In this document: positions 56,008-64,000 of the stretch, in pieces | Numbering within the stretch: the first letter of the stretch is position 1 | How the letters are laid out: each line of letters begins with the position of its first letter | Position numbers and translations under genes: made by a program | The notes under the pieces: model-generated | The model's input: only the letters and a program-made list of their open reading frames with translations | What the model was told of the DNA's origin: nothing | Database searches by the model: none | From: Xiheimicrobium sp052034585 | GTDB taxonomy: Bacteria; Myxococcota; Myxococcia; Myxococcales; Myxococcaceae | Assembly: GCA_052034585.1 (NCBI GenBank) | Contig: JBPOIJ010000022.1 | Span: forward strand, 186,001-250,000 | Length of the DNA stretch: 64,000 bases | Direction: 5' to 3'

Positions 56008-56942
56008 GGGTGGGCGAGGAAGAAGTCGCGAATGGCGGGGTTGGCGACCTCGAGCCACTCGTGACCACCGGAGGCGCTCGTCACCACCACCGACGCGGTG
56101 CCCTGGTTCCGCAGCGCCTCGTCGTACGGCCGCATCGTGCCGATCGGCACCACCAGATCGCGCTCACCATGGACGAAGAGCGTCGGCGGGTGATCGGCAG
56201 GCAGGCTCGCCGGGAGGACGCAGATCGGACCCGAGCAGGTCGCCCACGACGCCGAGTGAATCGCGAGCGCCTTGAACTTCCCCGGGTAGGAGAGCGCCAT
56301 TCGGCTCGTCATGTAGCCGCCGCTCGAGATGCCGCCCGCGTACAGCCGGGTCGCGTCGAGGGGACCGAACGTGCCCGCTCCCACCGCGTCGAGCAGCGCG
56401 AGCATGAGGTGGTGGTCGGGCGCCTGGTCCCAGAAGAGCGCCCACTGCGGAACGTTGGTGTCCCAGTAGGTCGACCCGAAGAGCCGAACCTCGGGCGTCA
56501 CCACCGCGAAGCCCGCCTCGAGCAACTGCTTCACCGTGTTGGTCTGCGCGACGGCGCCAAAGGGATCCGTCGGGCGCGCGCTCCACGTCAGCTGCGCGCT
56601 GAAGAGCGAACCTTGAAAGAGGAACGCCACCGGCCAGCCACGCGCAGGCGGTGCTCCGACCGGCAGCCCGACGTGAACCACCCGCTCCATGGGGATCGGA
56701 CGAGCCACCGACAAGCGAATCGTCTGGTGGGCGCACGAGAGCAGCTCTCCCAGCTGCGTGCAGGGAGCGACCAGCCCACCATCTCGTTCGGCCCCGGCGT
56801 CGACGAGGCCCGCATCGGGCTCACCCGCGTCGAACCTTCCAGCGTCGAGCGTGCCCGCGTCGCCCTCCATGCCCGCGTCGTTCGTCGCCGGCACCACTGG
56901 GGGCGCGCAGGAGAGGAAGAGGACGAGTGCCGAGGAGCGCAC
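56004..56942 (-). CDS. Lipoprotein alpha/beta-hydrolase (PHB depolymerase/esterase-like)
   Basis: 312 aa from GTG 56942; the open frame continues upstream in another gene's antisense but lacks any start with a signal. The lipobox is LFLSC (Cys11) followed by an Asp-Ala-Gly repeat linker (about 22-55). The catalytic Ser lies in GGISSGG (about residues 206-212), the GxSxG nucleophile elbow, and an HGERDLV segment near the C-terminus supplies Asp; GGHEW has the catalytic His. It resembles feruloyl-esterase/PHB-depolymerase-like enzymes. It should be outside the cytoplasm as a lipoprotein; the ester substrate is unknown. Confidence 0.85.
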   Translation of the reverse strand: MRSSALVLFLSCAPPVVPATNDAGMEGDAGTLDAGRFDAGEPDAGLVDAGAERDGGLVAPCTQLGELLSCAHQTIRLSVARPIPMERVVHVGLPVGAPPARGWPVAFLFQGSLFSAQLTWSARPTDPFGAVAQTNTVKQLLEAGFAVVTPEVRLFGSTYWDTNVPQWALFWDQAPDHHLMLALLDAVGAGTFGPLDATRLYAGGISSGGYMTSRMALSYPGKFKALAIHSASWATCSGPICVLPASLPADHPPTLFVHGERDLVVPIGTMRPYDEALRNQGTASVVVTSASGGHEWLEVANPAIRDFFLAHP

Positions 56943-56980
56943 GACGTGTCCGTACCCCGCCTCTCGAGCCGAAGAAAGGG

Positions 56981-57775
56981 TCAGCGCCCCGGGAGGAGGA
57001 CCTGGGCGTACGGCACCGTCCACACCGCAGGGTGCGCGAGCCGATGGCCGGTGAAGCCGTCGTCGCCGTAGCAGGTGCCGTGATCGCTCATCAGGAACGC
57101 GAGCGCGGCGCCACGCTTCGCGAGCGCGTCGAACAGCGGAGGCAGCTGCCCGTCGACGTAGCGGAGCGCCGCGGCGTGGCTCTCGATCGAGTCCTCGGTC
57201 GCCCCAGGCAGGTAGTGCTTGTTCGGCTGATGCAGCGCCGACACGTTGAGGAAGAGGAAGACGGGTTGGCGAATCGCCTCGAGCCGCTCGCAGGCCAGCC
57301 GCACCTGGTGCTCGGTCGAGCGGGGATCGGTGACGCCGAGGTCGGGCCGCCAGTGCGCCTCGTCGAAGAAGCCCGGGAGCACCCGACCGAGCGGAGACTC
57401 CGGGTTGAAGAAGCCGACGCCGCCGATGCAGATCGTCCGGTAGCCCTTGCTCGCGAAGCCGTGGACGATGTCGGGCGCCTCGAAGACGCAGGTCTGCGAA
57501 GTCGTCGTCTCGCTGCCGCCAAAGCGAATCGCGAACGGGCGCGGGTGTCGCCCAGGGCGCGCTGGGGTAGGGAGAAAGCCCGCGAAGAACGCGTGGTGCG
57601 CGGCGTAGGTGAAGCTCCCGGGCGTGTGCCGTTCTTCCCAGCCAGCTGGCGGGAGCACCCGGGCGAGGTTTGGCGTGCGGCCGGCCTTCCACTCTTCGGT
57701 CGCCACGTCGAAGCGCAAGGTGTCGAGCACCAGGAAGAGCACGTCACGGGTGCCGATCAGCTCGCCGACGTTCAC
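56981..57775 (-). CDS. STM4013-like hydrolase (alkaline phosphatase/sulfatase superfamily)
   Basis: 264 aa from GTG 57775 (MNVGELIGTRDVLFLVLDTL), where GTGA overlaps the stop of the sat/cysC gene. The N-terminal VLFLVLDTLRFD gives the first metal Asp; ERHTPGSFTYAAHHAFFAGF replaces the Cys/Ser formylglycine motif of true sulfatases; and LMSDHGTCYGDDGF near residue 229 supplies metal ligands. This matches the STM4013/SEN3800 family of uncharacterised hydrolases, usually encoded beside STM4014. The substrate is unknown; its tight coupling to sulfate activation suggests, without proof, a sulfated compound. Confidence 0.85.
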   Translation of the reverse strand: MNVGELIGTRDVLFLVLDTLRFDVATEEWKAGRTPNLARVLPPAGWEERHTPGSFTYAAHHAFFAGFLPTPARPGRHPRPFAIRFGGSETTTSQTCVFEAPDIVHGFASKGYRTICIGGVGFFNPESPLGRVLPGFFDEAHWRPDLGVTDPRSTEHQVRLACERLEAIRQPVFLFLNVSALHQPNKHYLPGATEDSIESHAAALRYVDGQLPPLFDALAKRGAALAFLMSDHGTCYGDDGFTGHRLAHPAVWTVPYAQVLLPGR

Positions 57776-59439
57776 GCGACGACTCCGAAGCGCGCGAGCA
57801 CGTCGATGATCTTCGCGGTGCAGCCGTCGACGTCCATCGAGCTGGTGTCGAGTGAGAGCTCGGGCGAAGCGGGAGGCTCGTAGGGGTCGTCGACGCCGGT
57901 GAAGTGCTTCAGCTCTCCCGCGAGCGCCTTCTTGTAGAGCCCCTTGGTGTCGCGCGCGACGAGCGAGTCCATCGGCGCGTGGAGGTGCACCTCGACGAAG
58001 GCGACCCCCTCGGCGGCTGCGTGCGCTCGCACTTCGTTCCGCGTCTCGGCGTACGGGCTGATGGCGGCGCCGATGGCCAGCACGCCGTTTCGAGCGAGCA
58101 GCCGGCCGACGAGCCCGATGCGGCGAATGTTGGTGTCGCGATCGTCCTTCGAGAACCCGAGGCCCTTCGAGAGCGTGGTTCGAATCTCGTCGCCGTCGAG
58201 CACTTCGACGCGGTGGTTGGGCGACAGGCGCTTCTCCACCGCCCGCGCGAGCGTCGACTTGCCCGCACCCGACAGCCCGGTGAACCAGAGCAGCACGCCC
58301 TTTCGCGGCGCCTCGGGAGCCTTCACGTGCCGACGGAGGATCTCGGCGATCTCCGGCCGGGTGATCTCGGGCGGAATCGGCCGGCCGCTCTGGAGCAGCT
58401 CGCGCAGCTGCGTCCCCGAGACGGTGAGCTGGGCCTCGGGCCCATGTGGACAGGTCCGCTGGGAAGCGATCGCGCCACAGCGCCGGCAGTAGAACGTGGG
58501 ATCGAAGCAGAGCGGCGTGACCCCGAGCTCGGCGAAGGAGAAGCGCTTCACCAACTGCTGCGCGGCGAGCGGGGCGTAGAACGAGCCGACCCCTGCGTGA
58601 TCGCGACCGATGATCAAGTGGGTGATGCCGTAGTTCTTTCGCACCAACAGATGAAAGAGCGCCTCGCGCGGCCCGGCGTAGCGCATGGCCGCGGGGAAGG
58701 CGGCGAGGATCGTGCGCTGCGGAGGGTAGTAGCCAGCGACCAGCGCCTCGTAGCTCTCGAAGCGGGCCGCAGCGGGCACGTCGTCGCGCTTCGTCTCGCC
58801 GACCAACGGGTGGAGCACGAGCCCGTCACAGACCTCGAGCGCGACCTTGGTGAGCGCCTCGTGTGCGCGGTGAATCGGGTTTCTCGTCTGGAACCCGGCG
58901 ACCGTCGTCCACCCGAGCGCGGCGATTCGATCTCGAAGGGCTCGAGGGGTGAGCCGGTGCCGCTGGAACGGGAGCTCGGGCAGCGGCGCGACCTGAACCG
59001 GTCCTCCGACGAGCGTGGTGGGCTGCGCGAGGAGCTGCTCCACGCCGGGGTGCGACGGGTCTTCGGTGCCGAACACCGCCTTCGCCTCGTGTCGCGGATC
59101 GCGCTGGTACCGAGCGCTCACCTCGAGCAGCGCCCACTCACGACCCGTCTCGTCGCAGAGCACCACCCGCTCGCCGATCGACGGCGCATCGGAGAGCGCG
59201 AGGGTGATCGGCAATGGCCAGACCGTTCCGTCGGGCAGCCGCATCGACTCGACCACGCTGCGGTACGCCGCTTCGTCGAGGAAACCGGTGAGGGGAGAGA
59301 GGGCTCCGATGCCGAAGAGCTCGAGGTCGTTCACCGTGCGAGCGTCGACTCGAATTCGTCGAAGGCCTCGCGCGCGTTCGTCGAACATCTCGCGACCGAT
59401 CAGTCGCTCTTCGAGTTTGCCGCCGTGGGGGTCCACCAT
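57772..59439 (-). CDS. Bifunctional sulfate adenylyltransferase/adenylylsulfate kinase
   Basis: 555 aa from ATG 59439. ATP sulfurylase domain (about 1-375): QTRNPIHRAH at 184-193, GRDH at 278-281, and a four-Cys/His zinc-like patch (CRRCGAIASQRTCPHG, about 318-333). The APS kinase domain follows, with P-loop GLSGAGKST (388-396) and the family segment SPYAETRNEVR (cysC). Together they make PAPS from sulfate and ATP. This order, Sat then CysC, occurs in several bacteria, where it usually supplies sulfur assimilation or sulfation. It is the first gene of the row that includes the STM4013-like hydrolase, coupled by a GTGA overlap. Confidence 0.94.
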   Translation of the reverse strand: MVDPHGGKLEERLIGREMFDERARGLRRIRVDARTVNDLELFGIGALSPLTGFLDEAAYRSVVESMRLPDGTVWPLPITLALSDAPSIGERVVLCDETGREWALLEVSARYQRDPRHEAKAVFGTEDPSHPGVEQLLAQPTTLVGGPVQVAPLPELPFQRHRLTPRALRDRIAALGWTTVAGFQTRNPIHRAHEALTKVALEVCDGLVLHPLVGETKRDDVPAAARFESYEALVAGYYPPQRTILAAFPAAMRYAGPREALFHLLVRKNYGITHLIIGRDHAGVGSFYAPLAAQQLVKRFSFAELGVTPLCFDPTFYCRRCGAIASQRTCPHGPEAQLTVSGTQLRELLQSGRPIPPEITRPEIAEILRRHVKAPEAPRKGVLLWFTGLSGAGKSTLARAVEKRLSPNHRVEVLDGDEIRTTLSKGLGFSKDDRDTNIRRIGLVGRLLARNGVLAIGAAISPYAETRNEVRAHAAAEGVAFVEVHLHAPMDSLVARDTKGLYKKALAGELKHFTGVDDPYEPPASPELSLDTSSMDVDGCTAKIIDVLARFGVVA

Positions 59440-59558
59440 GGGGTCTCCGCATACCCCAGCTCGACCCATTCGCGACGTGAGGAGCGGACCCACACCGAGA
59501 TTTCCTCGGCAGGCCACACCGCCGAAGTACACTCGCGCGACCCCCGGGGAGACCACAC

Positions 59559-62500
59559 ATGAGAGCATCGTTCGTACGCGCCAGCGTCCTGGCCGTGATC
59601 GCGTTCGGCTGCGTCGGGCCGAGCCCAGTGCCGTGCACCCAGTGCGAAGGCGTCTGCGTCGATACCCAGAACGACCGGCGGCACTGTGGCGCCTGCGGCA
59701 ATGCCTGCGCGGCAGGGAGCGTCTGCACGGCCGGCGCCTGCGTCGTCTCCTGCCCGACGGGGCAATCGGCATGCAGCAGCGTGTGCTTCGATCTCAAGAA
59801 CGACCCAGGGCACTGTGGGAGCTGCACCCGGACCTGCGGCACCGACGAGTTCTGCAGCCAGGGGAATTGCCGGGCGATCGTCGCCGACGCCGGCGCGACT
59901 TCCTGTCCCTCCGGCACGACGGCCTGCGATGGAGGCGCGTGCTTCGATCAACAGAACGACCCTCGCAACTGCGGCGCCTGCGGGCGGAGCTGCAACTCCA
60001 CCGAGTACTGTTCGGCCGGCAACTGCGTGCAGTTCCCCGTCATGGGCCTCGACGCCGGCAGCTGTCTGTCGTCGCCCAACCCATGCGAGGTGGTGAGCTT
60101 CACCGACGCGGGCTGCGTCGTCGCCCTGCGCACCTGCCCCGCTCCAGGGACGTGTCAGACCGGCGGAACCTGCAACCCCTCGACGGGCGCTTGCGAGTAC
60201 GCGAACCGCACCGGCAGCTGCGACGATCAGAACCCGTGCACTCAGAGCGACGTCTGCACGAGTGGAACGTGCGTCGGCACCAACCCGATCGTCTGCACCA
60301 CCGCCTCGGCGTGCCATGAGACGAGCGTCTGTCTTCCGGGCGATGGCGGCTGTTCGTCGACGCTCAAGGCCGAAGGCTCGGTCTGCGACGACGGCGACCC
60401 CTGCTCGGGCGCCGACACCTGCGTGCTCGGCCGATGCACCGGCTCCATTCGGCCGACGCTCTTCGAAGACTTCTCCATCGGCTCGCTGCCGAACGGTTCG
60501 AAGTGGACGACGACGACGCGTGATGGCGGCGTCTCGGTGAGCAACGGGCAGCTCACGCTCCGCCGCGCCGGGCAGCTGGTGACCGTGAACGACTTCCGCC
60601 CGACGGCCGCGGGTCCGGTGCGCGTGACGGGAGAGGCCACCGTGGGCAGCACCGACTGGGTGCGGGTCTTCACCCGAAGCGCGGGCGTGGGCCCGACGTT
60701 CACCGGCGTCGAGTTCCTCATCAAGGGCGGCACCGTGAACCAACTCGAGCTGCGCGTCGGTGGCTCAACCAACGGCTCGGTGGCGTTCACGCCGGCCGGC
60801 ACCACGGTGTTCGAGATCTTCGACGACGGCACTCGGGTCGCCTTCTCGGCGCGCAACAAGGGCTCGACGACGCATGCGGTGGTGACCGCCACCATCGCGG
60901 CGACGGCGACGACGGGGAAGATCGTCTTCGCCAACGGTGACGACGGCGCGACTGCGAGCAGCTCGACGCTCGATCTGCTTCGCATCGAGCAGGGCCTACG
61001 GATCTCTCCGACGCGTGAGTGGACGTTCGAAGAGCTCACCGTCGACGGTGGCATCGTCGGCGGCTTCGGGGTGTTGCCCGACGGTGGCTCGAGCGGCGAC
61101 AAGTCGGCGCGCTTCGTGACGGCGGCGCCGACCGGCAGCCCCTCGGGAACGTTGACCAGCCCGGTGGCGGTGTCGGGAACGTTCGGCGCCGGAGTGACGG
61201 CGAGCCCGGCCACCGGTGGCCACTACCCCGAGTTCCCTTCGACGAGCCTCGGCGCGGCGGCGCGCAACTACTCGCTCTCGTTCTGGGTGTCGGGCAACTT
61301 CGCGGACGTGGTCGAGGTGTTCGGCAATCGCACCGACGGCAGCTCGAACGCGCAGAACTACGTCTCGATTCGGGCGCATGACAATCTCGGCGTCGCGGTG
61401 GAGTACTCGACGCAGGGCATGGGTGCGCCCTACTCCGCCTTCCAGGGCAGCCCGCAAGGCCACCTGAGTGATGGCGACTGGCATCACGTGTCGGTGACTC
61501 GCGAGAACCGGCTGAGCTCGCTCTACGTCGACGGGCGGCTCGTCGCGCAGGTCGATGGCGGCACGGTGATCGACGTCGCGAACGGAGGGCCGTACTGGTT
61601 CGGCCGTGGGTTCAACAGCGGCGGCCCGGCGTCCTACGACGAGCTGCGGGTCTACGACGACGTCGCGCTCAACGCGTGCGAGGTGCGGCAGCTGGCGTCG
61701 CGCGCCGACGTCGGCCAGCTCTGCGTCGCCGGGCGAACGCCGTGCGCGGGGACTTCGGCGGTGAGCTGCGTCGACCTCCAGACGGACTCGGCCAATTGCG
61801 GTGCCTGCGGAAACGGCTGTGGAGCACGTCCCAACTCGACGAGGGCCGCCTGCGTCGCTGGGGCCTGCACCTACGCGGCATGCAACGTCGGGTTCTTCGA
61901 CTGCAACGGGCTGGCGGCCGATGGTTGCGAGCGAATGGGCGGTTGCCCGACGGATCCGGTGCTCATCTCGGTCGCGATCGACGGCGGAGTCGCGAACGGA
62001 CGCAGCTTCAACGCGAGCGTCGACAACTCCGGCTTCCTCGTGACGTTCTTCAGCGACGCGACGAACCTCGTGGCGAATGACACCAATGGCGCGCCCGACT
62101 TCTTCGTGCGCGATCTCCGCACGAACACGACGAGACGTCTGTCGGTCGACCGAAATGGCGCCCAACTCCCGAGCGGAGCCGTTGCCGGGTTTGGATTCGA
62201 AGGTGGCCAGATCTCGGCTGACGGTCGATTCGCCGCCTTCGTCACCTCGAGCCCCGCGATCACACCCGACAACAACGGGACAGGCAACGACGTCATCGTC
62301 GTCGACCTGCAGACCGGTACACGCAATTTCGGCATGCTGTCGAGCACTGGGACCCAGCCTCAACCCTCGACCGAGTCATGGACGCCGCCCTTTCTCTCGG
62401 GAGACGGCCGCTTCGTGATGTGGACGACACGCGCAGTCGGACTCGTCTCTGGTGACACGGCCACGTCCGAGTCCAAGGTCTTCTTGTACGATCGTCAAAC

Positions 62501-63245
62501 CGGCACGCCACGCCTGATGACTCTCACCACGACGGGCACAGTCATCACCCAACCTGGCGCGGGTGGCCACAACGTGCTGGGCCGCTTCTTCACGACCAAT
62601 GGCAGGTTCTTGGGCCACACGACGAACGCCTGGGTTGCAGGACCGCCGGCCAACGGCTGCCAACAGACCTTCCTCGTCGACATGAACACGGCCGTGCCCG
62701 CAGTCACGAATCTCCGAGCAGACGATGGATCGACGCTCCTGAACTGCCCCACGGCGAGCGTCACCTCCGACAGCCTCATGTCCAACGCGAACGGGACCTT
62801 CTTTGCGTTCGGCTCTCGGAACCAACTCCCGGCGCTCGGCATTGGCCCCTTCAACCAACTCTTCTATCGCGCGGGCGCGGTCAACTCATCCTCGACCCTC
62901 ATCACCCGCACGTATGGAGCGAGCACCCCTTCGAACGGCACCAACGAGCTCATGTGGCTGAGCGACGACGGCTCCGTGCTCGCCTTCGCTTCCGACTCGA
63001 CCGACCTCGTGCCAGGCGACCCGGCGCGGCGCGATTGTTTCGTCTGGAAAGGCGCGCCACCAAGTGTCGGGGTCAACACCATCATGTCGCAGCCCGTGAT
63101 CCGCGTCGTCTCGACCGAGCCGAATGCCTGTAACTACATCACGCTTTCTCGGTCTGGTCGTTGGGCCGTTCTCAACATGAACGACTCGATGTCACCAATC
63201 GACACCAACAACTTCTCGGACATCTACCTCCGTGCCGTGCCCTGA
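59559..63245 (+). CDS. Large Cys-rich lipoprotein with LamG-like and propeller-like domains
   Basis: 1,228 aa from ATG 59559, with lipobox FGC (Cys18) and SD GGGGAG upstream. Repeated Cys-rich modules of about 50 residues (pattern NDxxxCGxCGxxC, for example NDRRHCGACGNAC) fill about 25-170, then a CDDxxPC segment. Beta-sandwich regions (about 300-480 and 487-695) resemble LamG/concanavalin-like domains (YSLSFWVSGN, DGDWHHVSVTRENRLSSLYV). A further Cys-rich module lies around 710-790. Residues about 798-1228 look like a TolB-type beta-propeller (SADGRFAAFVTS, SGDGRFVMWTT). It should be displayed on the cell surface. The last third is less GC-biased by eye than nearby genes. Confidence 0.83.
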   Translation: MRASFVRASVLAVIAFGCVGPSPVPCTQCEGVCVDTQNDRRHCGACGNACAAGSVCTAGACVVSCPTGQSACSSVCFDLKNDPGHCGSCTRTCGTDEFCSQGNCRAIVADAGATSCPSGTTACDGGACFDQQNDPRNCGACGRSCNSTEYCSAGNCVQFPVMGLDAGSCLSSPNPCEVVSFTDAGCVVALRTCPAPGTCQTGGTCNPSTGACEYANRTGSCDDQNPCTQSDVCTSGTCVGTNPIVCTTASACHETSVCLPGDGGCSSTLKAEGSVCDDGDPCSGADTCVLGRCTGSIRPTLFEDFSIGSLPNGSKWTTTTRDGGVSVSNGQLTLRRAGQLVTVNDFRPTAAGPVRVTGEATVGSTDWVRVFTRSAGVGPTFTGVEFLIKGGTVNQLELRVGGSTNGSVAFTPAGTTVFEIFDDGTRVAFSARNKGSTTHAVVTATIAATATTGKIVFANGDDGATASSSTLDLLRIEQGLRISPTREWTFEELTVDGGIVGGFGVLPDGGSSGDKSARFVTAAPTGSPSGTLTSPVAVSGTFGAGVTASPATGGHYPEFPSTSLGAAARNYSLSFWVSGNFADVVEVFGNRTDGSSNAQNYVSIRAHDNLGVAVEYSTQGMGAPYSAFQGSPQGHLSDGDWHHVSVTRENRLSSLYVDGRLVAQVDGGTVIDVANGGPYWFGRGFNSGGPASYDELRVYDDVALNACEVRQLASRADVGQLCVAGRTPCAGTSAVSCVDLQTDSANCGACGNGCGARPNSTRAACVAGACTYAACNVGFFDCNGLAADGCERMGGCPTDPVLISVAIDGGVANGRSFNASVDNSGFLVTFFSDATNLVANDTNGAPDFFVRDLRTNTTRRLSVDRNGAQLPSGAVAGFGFEGGQISADGRFAAFVTSSPAITPDNNGTGNDVIVVDLQTGTRNFGMLSSTGTQPQPSTESWTPPFLSGDGRFVMWTTRAVGLVSGDTATSESKVFLYDRQTGTPRLMTLTTTGTVITQPGAGGHNVLGRFFTTNGRFLGHTTNAWVAGPPANGCQQTFLVDMNTAVPAVTNLRADDGSTLLNCPTASVTSDSLMSNANGTFFAFGSRNQLPALGIGPFNQLFYRAGAVNSSSTLITRTYGASTPSNGTNELMWLSDDGSVLAFASDSTDLVPGDPARRDCFVWKGAPPSVGVNTIMSQPVIRVVSTEPNACNYITLSRSGRWAVLNMNDSMSPIDTNNFSDIYLRAVP

Positions 63246-63248
63246 GCC

Positions 63249-64000
63249 GTGATCAACGACGACGACGACAACGAAGGCACCGATCCCACCAAGCCTCGTG
63301 ATCCGGTCATCGGCTCGGAGGTCTCGGGCTATCGGGTCACCAACCGGCTCGGCGTCGGCGGCATGGGCATCGTCTACGAAGGCGAGCAGCCGATGATCGG
63401 CAAGCGCGTCGCCATCAAGGTGCTGCGCCACGAGGTCGCCGACAACCCGGAGGTCGTGCAGCGGCTCGTCTCCGAAGCGCGCGCGGTCAACAAGGTCGGC
63501 CACCGCGGCATCATCGACGTCTTCGGCTTCGGCAGTCTGCCCGATGGCCGGCAGTGCATCGTGATGGAGTACCTCGACGGCGAGCCGCTCGAGGCGGTGA
63601 TGGCGACGTACCGCAAGCAGAAGAGCGTGCTCCCGATCACCGACTCGCTCGTCATTCTCGAGGAGGTGCTCTCTGCGCTCGGCGCCGCCCACGCGGCCGG
63701 GGTGATTCACCGCGATCTCAAGCCCTCGAACATCTTCCTCTGCAGGCAGCGCGACGGAACGCAGTACGTGAAGCTGCTCGACTTCGGCATCGCGAAGCTC
63801 GGGGTCCTCGGCCACACCCCGGCGACGCGCGCGAGCATCATGGTCGGCACGCCCTCGTACATGGCTCCGGAGCAGGCGAGCGGCGGCATCGTGGGCCCAG
63901 CGATGGATCTCTACGCCATCGGCGTGCTCGCCTTCGAGCTCCTCACCGGCCAGCAGCCGTTCTCGGCGGACTCGGTGATGGAGATGCTGATGAAGCATCA
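63249..64000 (+). CDS. Ser/Thr protein kinase (3' end outside window)
   Basis: The first 250 codons are visible, starting at GTG 63249, four bases after the large lipoprotein's stop. Residues 1-20 are acidic and Pro-rich (DDDDNEGTDPTKPRDP). The kinase core has the glycine loop GVGGMG (35-40), Lys57, HRDLKPSN from His154 and DFG at 178-180, plus GTPSYMAPEQ, all needed for activity. The beginning is cytoplasmic in sense; any C-terminal sensor or membrane part is outside the window. Confidence 0.92.
   Translation, partial: MINDDDDNEGTDPTKPRDPVIGSEVSGYRVTNRLGVGGMGIVYEGEQPMIGKRVAIKVLRHEVADNPEVVQRLVSEARAVNKVGHRGIIDVFGFGSLPDGRQCIVMEYLDGEPLEAVMATYRKQKSVLPITDSLVILEEVLSALGAAHAAGVIHRDLKPSNIFLCRQRDGTQYVKLLDFGIAKLGVLGHTPATRASIMVGTPSYMAPEQASGGIVGPAMDLYAIGVLAFELLTGQQPFSADSVMEMLMKH

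Overview
The window is gene-dense, very GC-rich DNA. By eye most genes have strong G/C third-position bias, and long arginine/histidine-rich open frames lie opposite the true genes. Several traits point to a myxobacterium or close relative (Myxococcota): many lipoproteins with Asp-Ala-Gly linkers, Cys-rich modules, a Gly-rich spacer followed by a MYXO-CTERM-like tail, Ser/Thr kinases, a TIGR02996-like leucine-rich-repeat pair, and multihaem cytochromes. No rRNA, tRNA, CRISPR array, IS element or prophage was seen, and no gap between genes exceeds 300 bases.

Layout. 1-9.3 kb (minus): the 5' part of a secreted metzincin protease that reads in frame into a CAP-domain lipoprotein, then a hybrid histidine kinase and a membrane Ser/Thr kinase. 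9.3-18.3 kb (minus): type II NADH dehydrogenase; a coupled trio of penicillin acylase, outer-membrane barrel and C45-like Ntn-hydrolase lipoprotein; and a WD40-like lipoprotein. 18.4-25.2 kb: an ATPase, a putative metallopeptidase, a small c-type cytochrome, two lipoproteins, Aat (N-end rule), and a Kef-type antiporter. 25.3-31 kb (plus): lipoprotein, crotonase, a Pho-box-controlled DUF47-PiT phosphate uptake pair, and a Cys-rich lipoprotein. 31-39.3 kb: an STM4014-like ATP-grasp gene with xanthine dehydrogenase xdhA-xdhB, a Lys/Arg-rich small protein, a WGR-LRR protein, YjbQ, a hotdog thioesterase, and a CPBP-like membrane protein.

39.4-49.6 kb (minus) holds the most striking locus: five genes, the first four joined by 4-nt ATGA overlaps. 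They encode an inner-membrane Fe-S/FAD/cytochrome b fusion, a 20-haem and a 10-haem secreted cytochrome, an outer-membrane-barrel-like protein, and a 29-haem predicted lipoprotein (59 c-type haem sites in total). This arrangement is what one would expect of an electron conduit from NAD(P)H or quinol through the periplasm to the cell surface, but that role is inferred. Divergent to it is a TonB-dependent receptor with N-terminal TPR and PEGA domains, followed by a second LRR protein.

53.7-59.4 kb (minus): bifunctional sulfate adenylyltransferase/APS kinase coupled to an STM4013-like hydrolase, then a lipoprotein esterase and two ABC-2 permeases without a visible ATPase, plus a small lipoprotein. 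59.6-64 kb (plus): a large Cys-rich/LamG/propeller lipoprotein and the start of a Ser/Thr kinase cut by the window edge.
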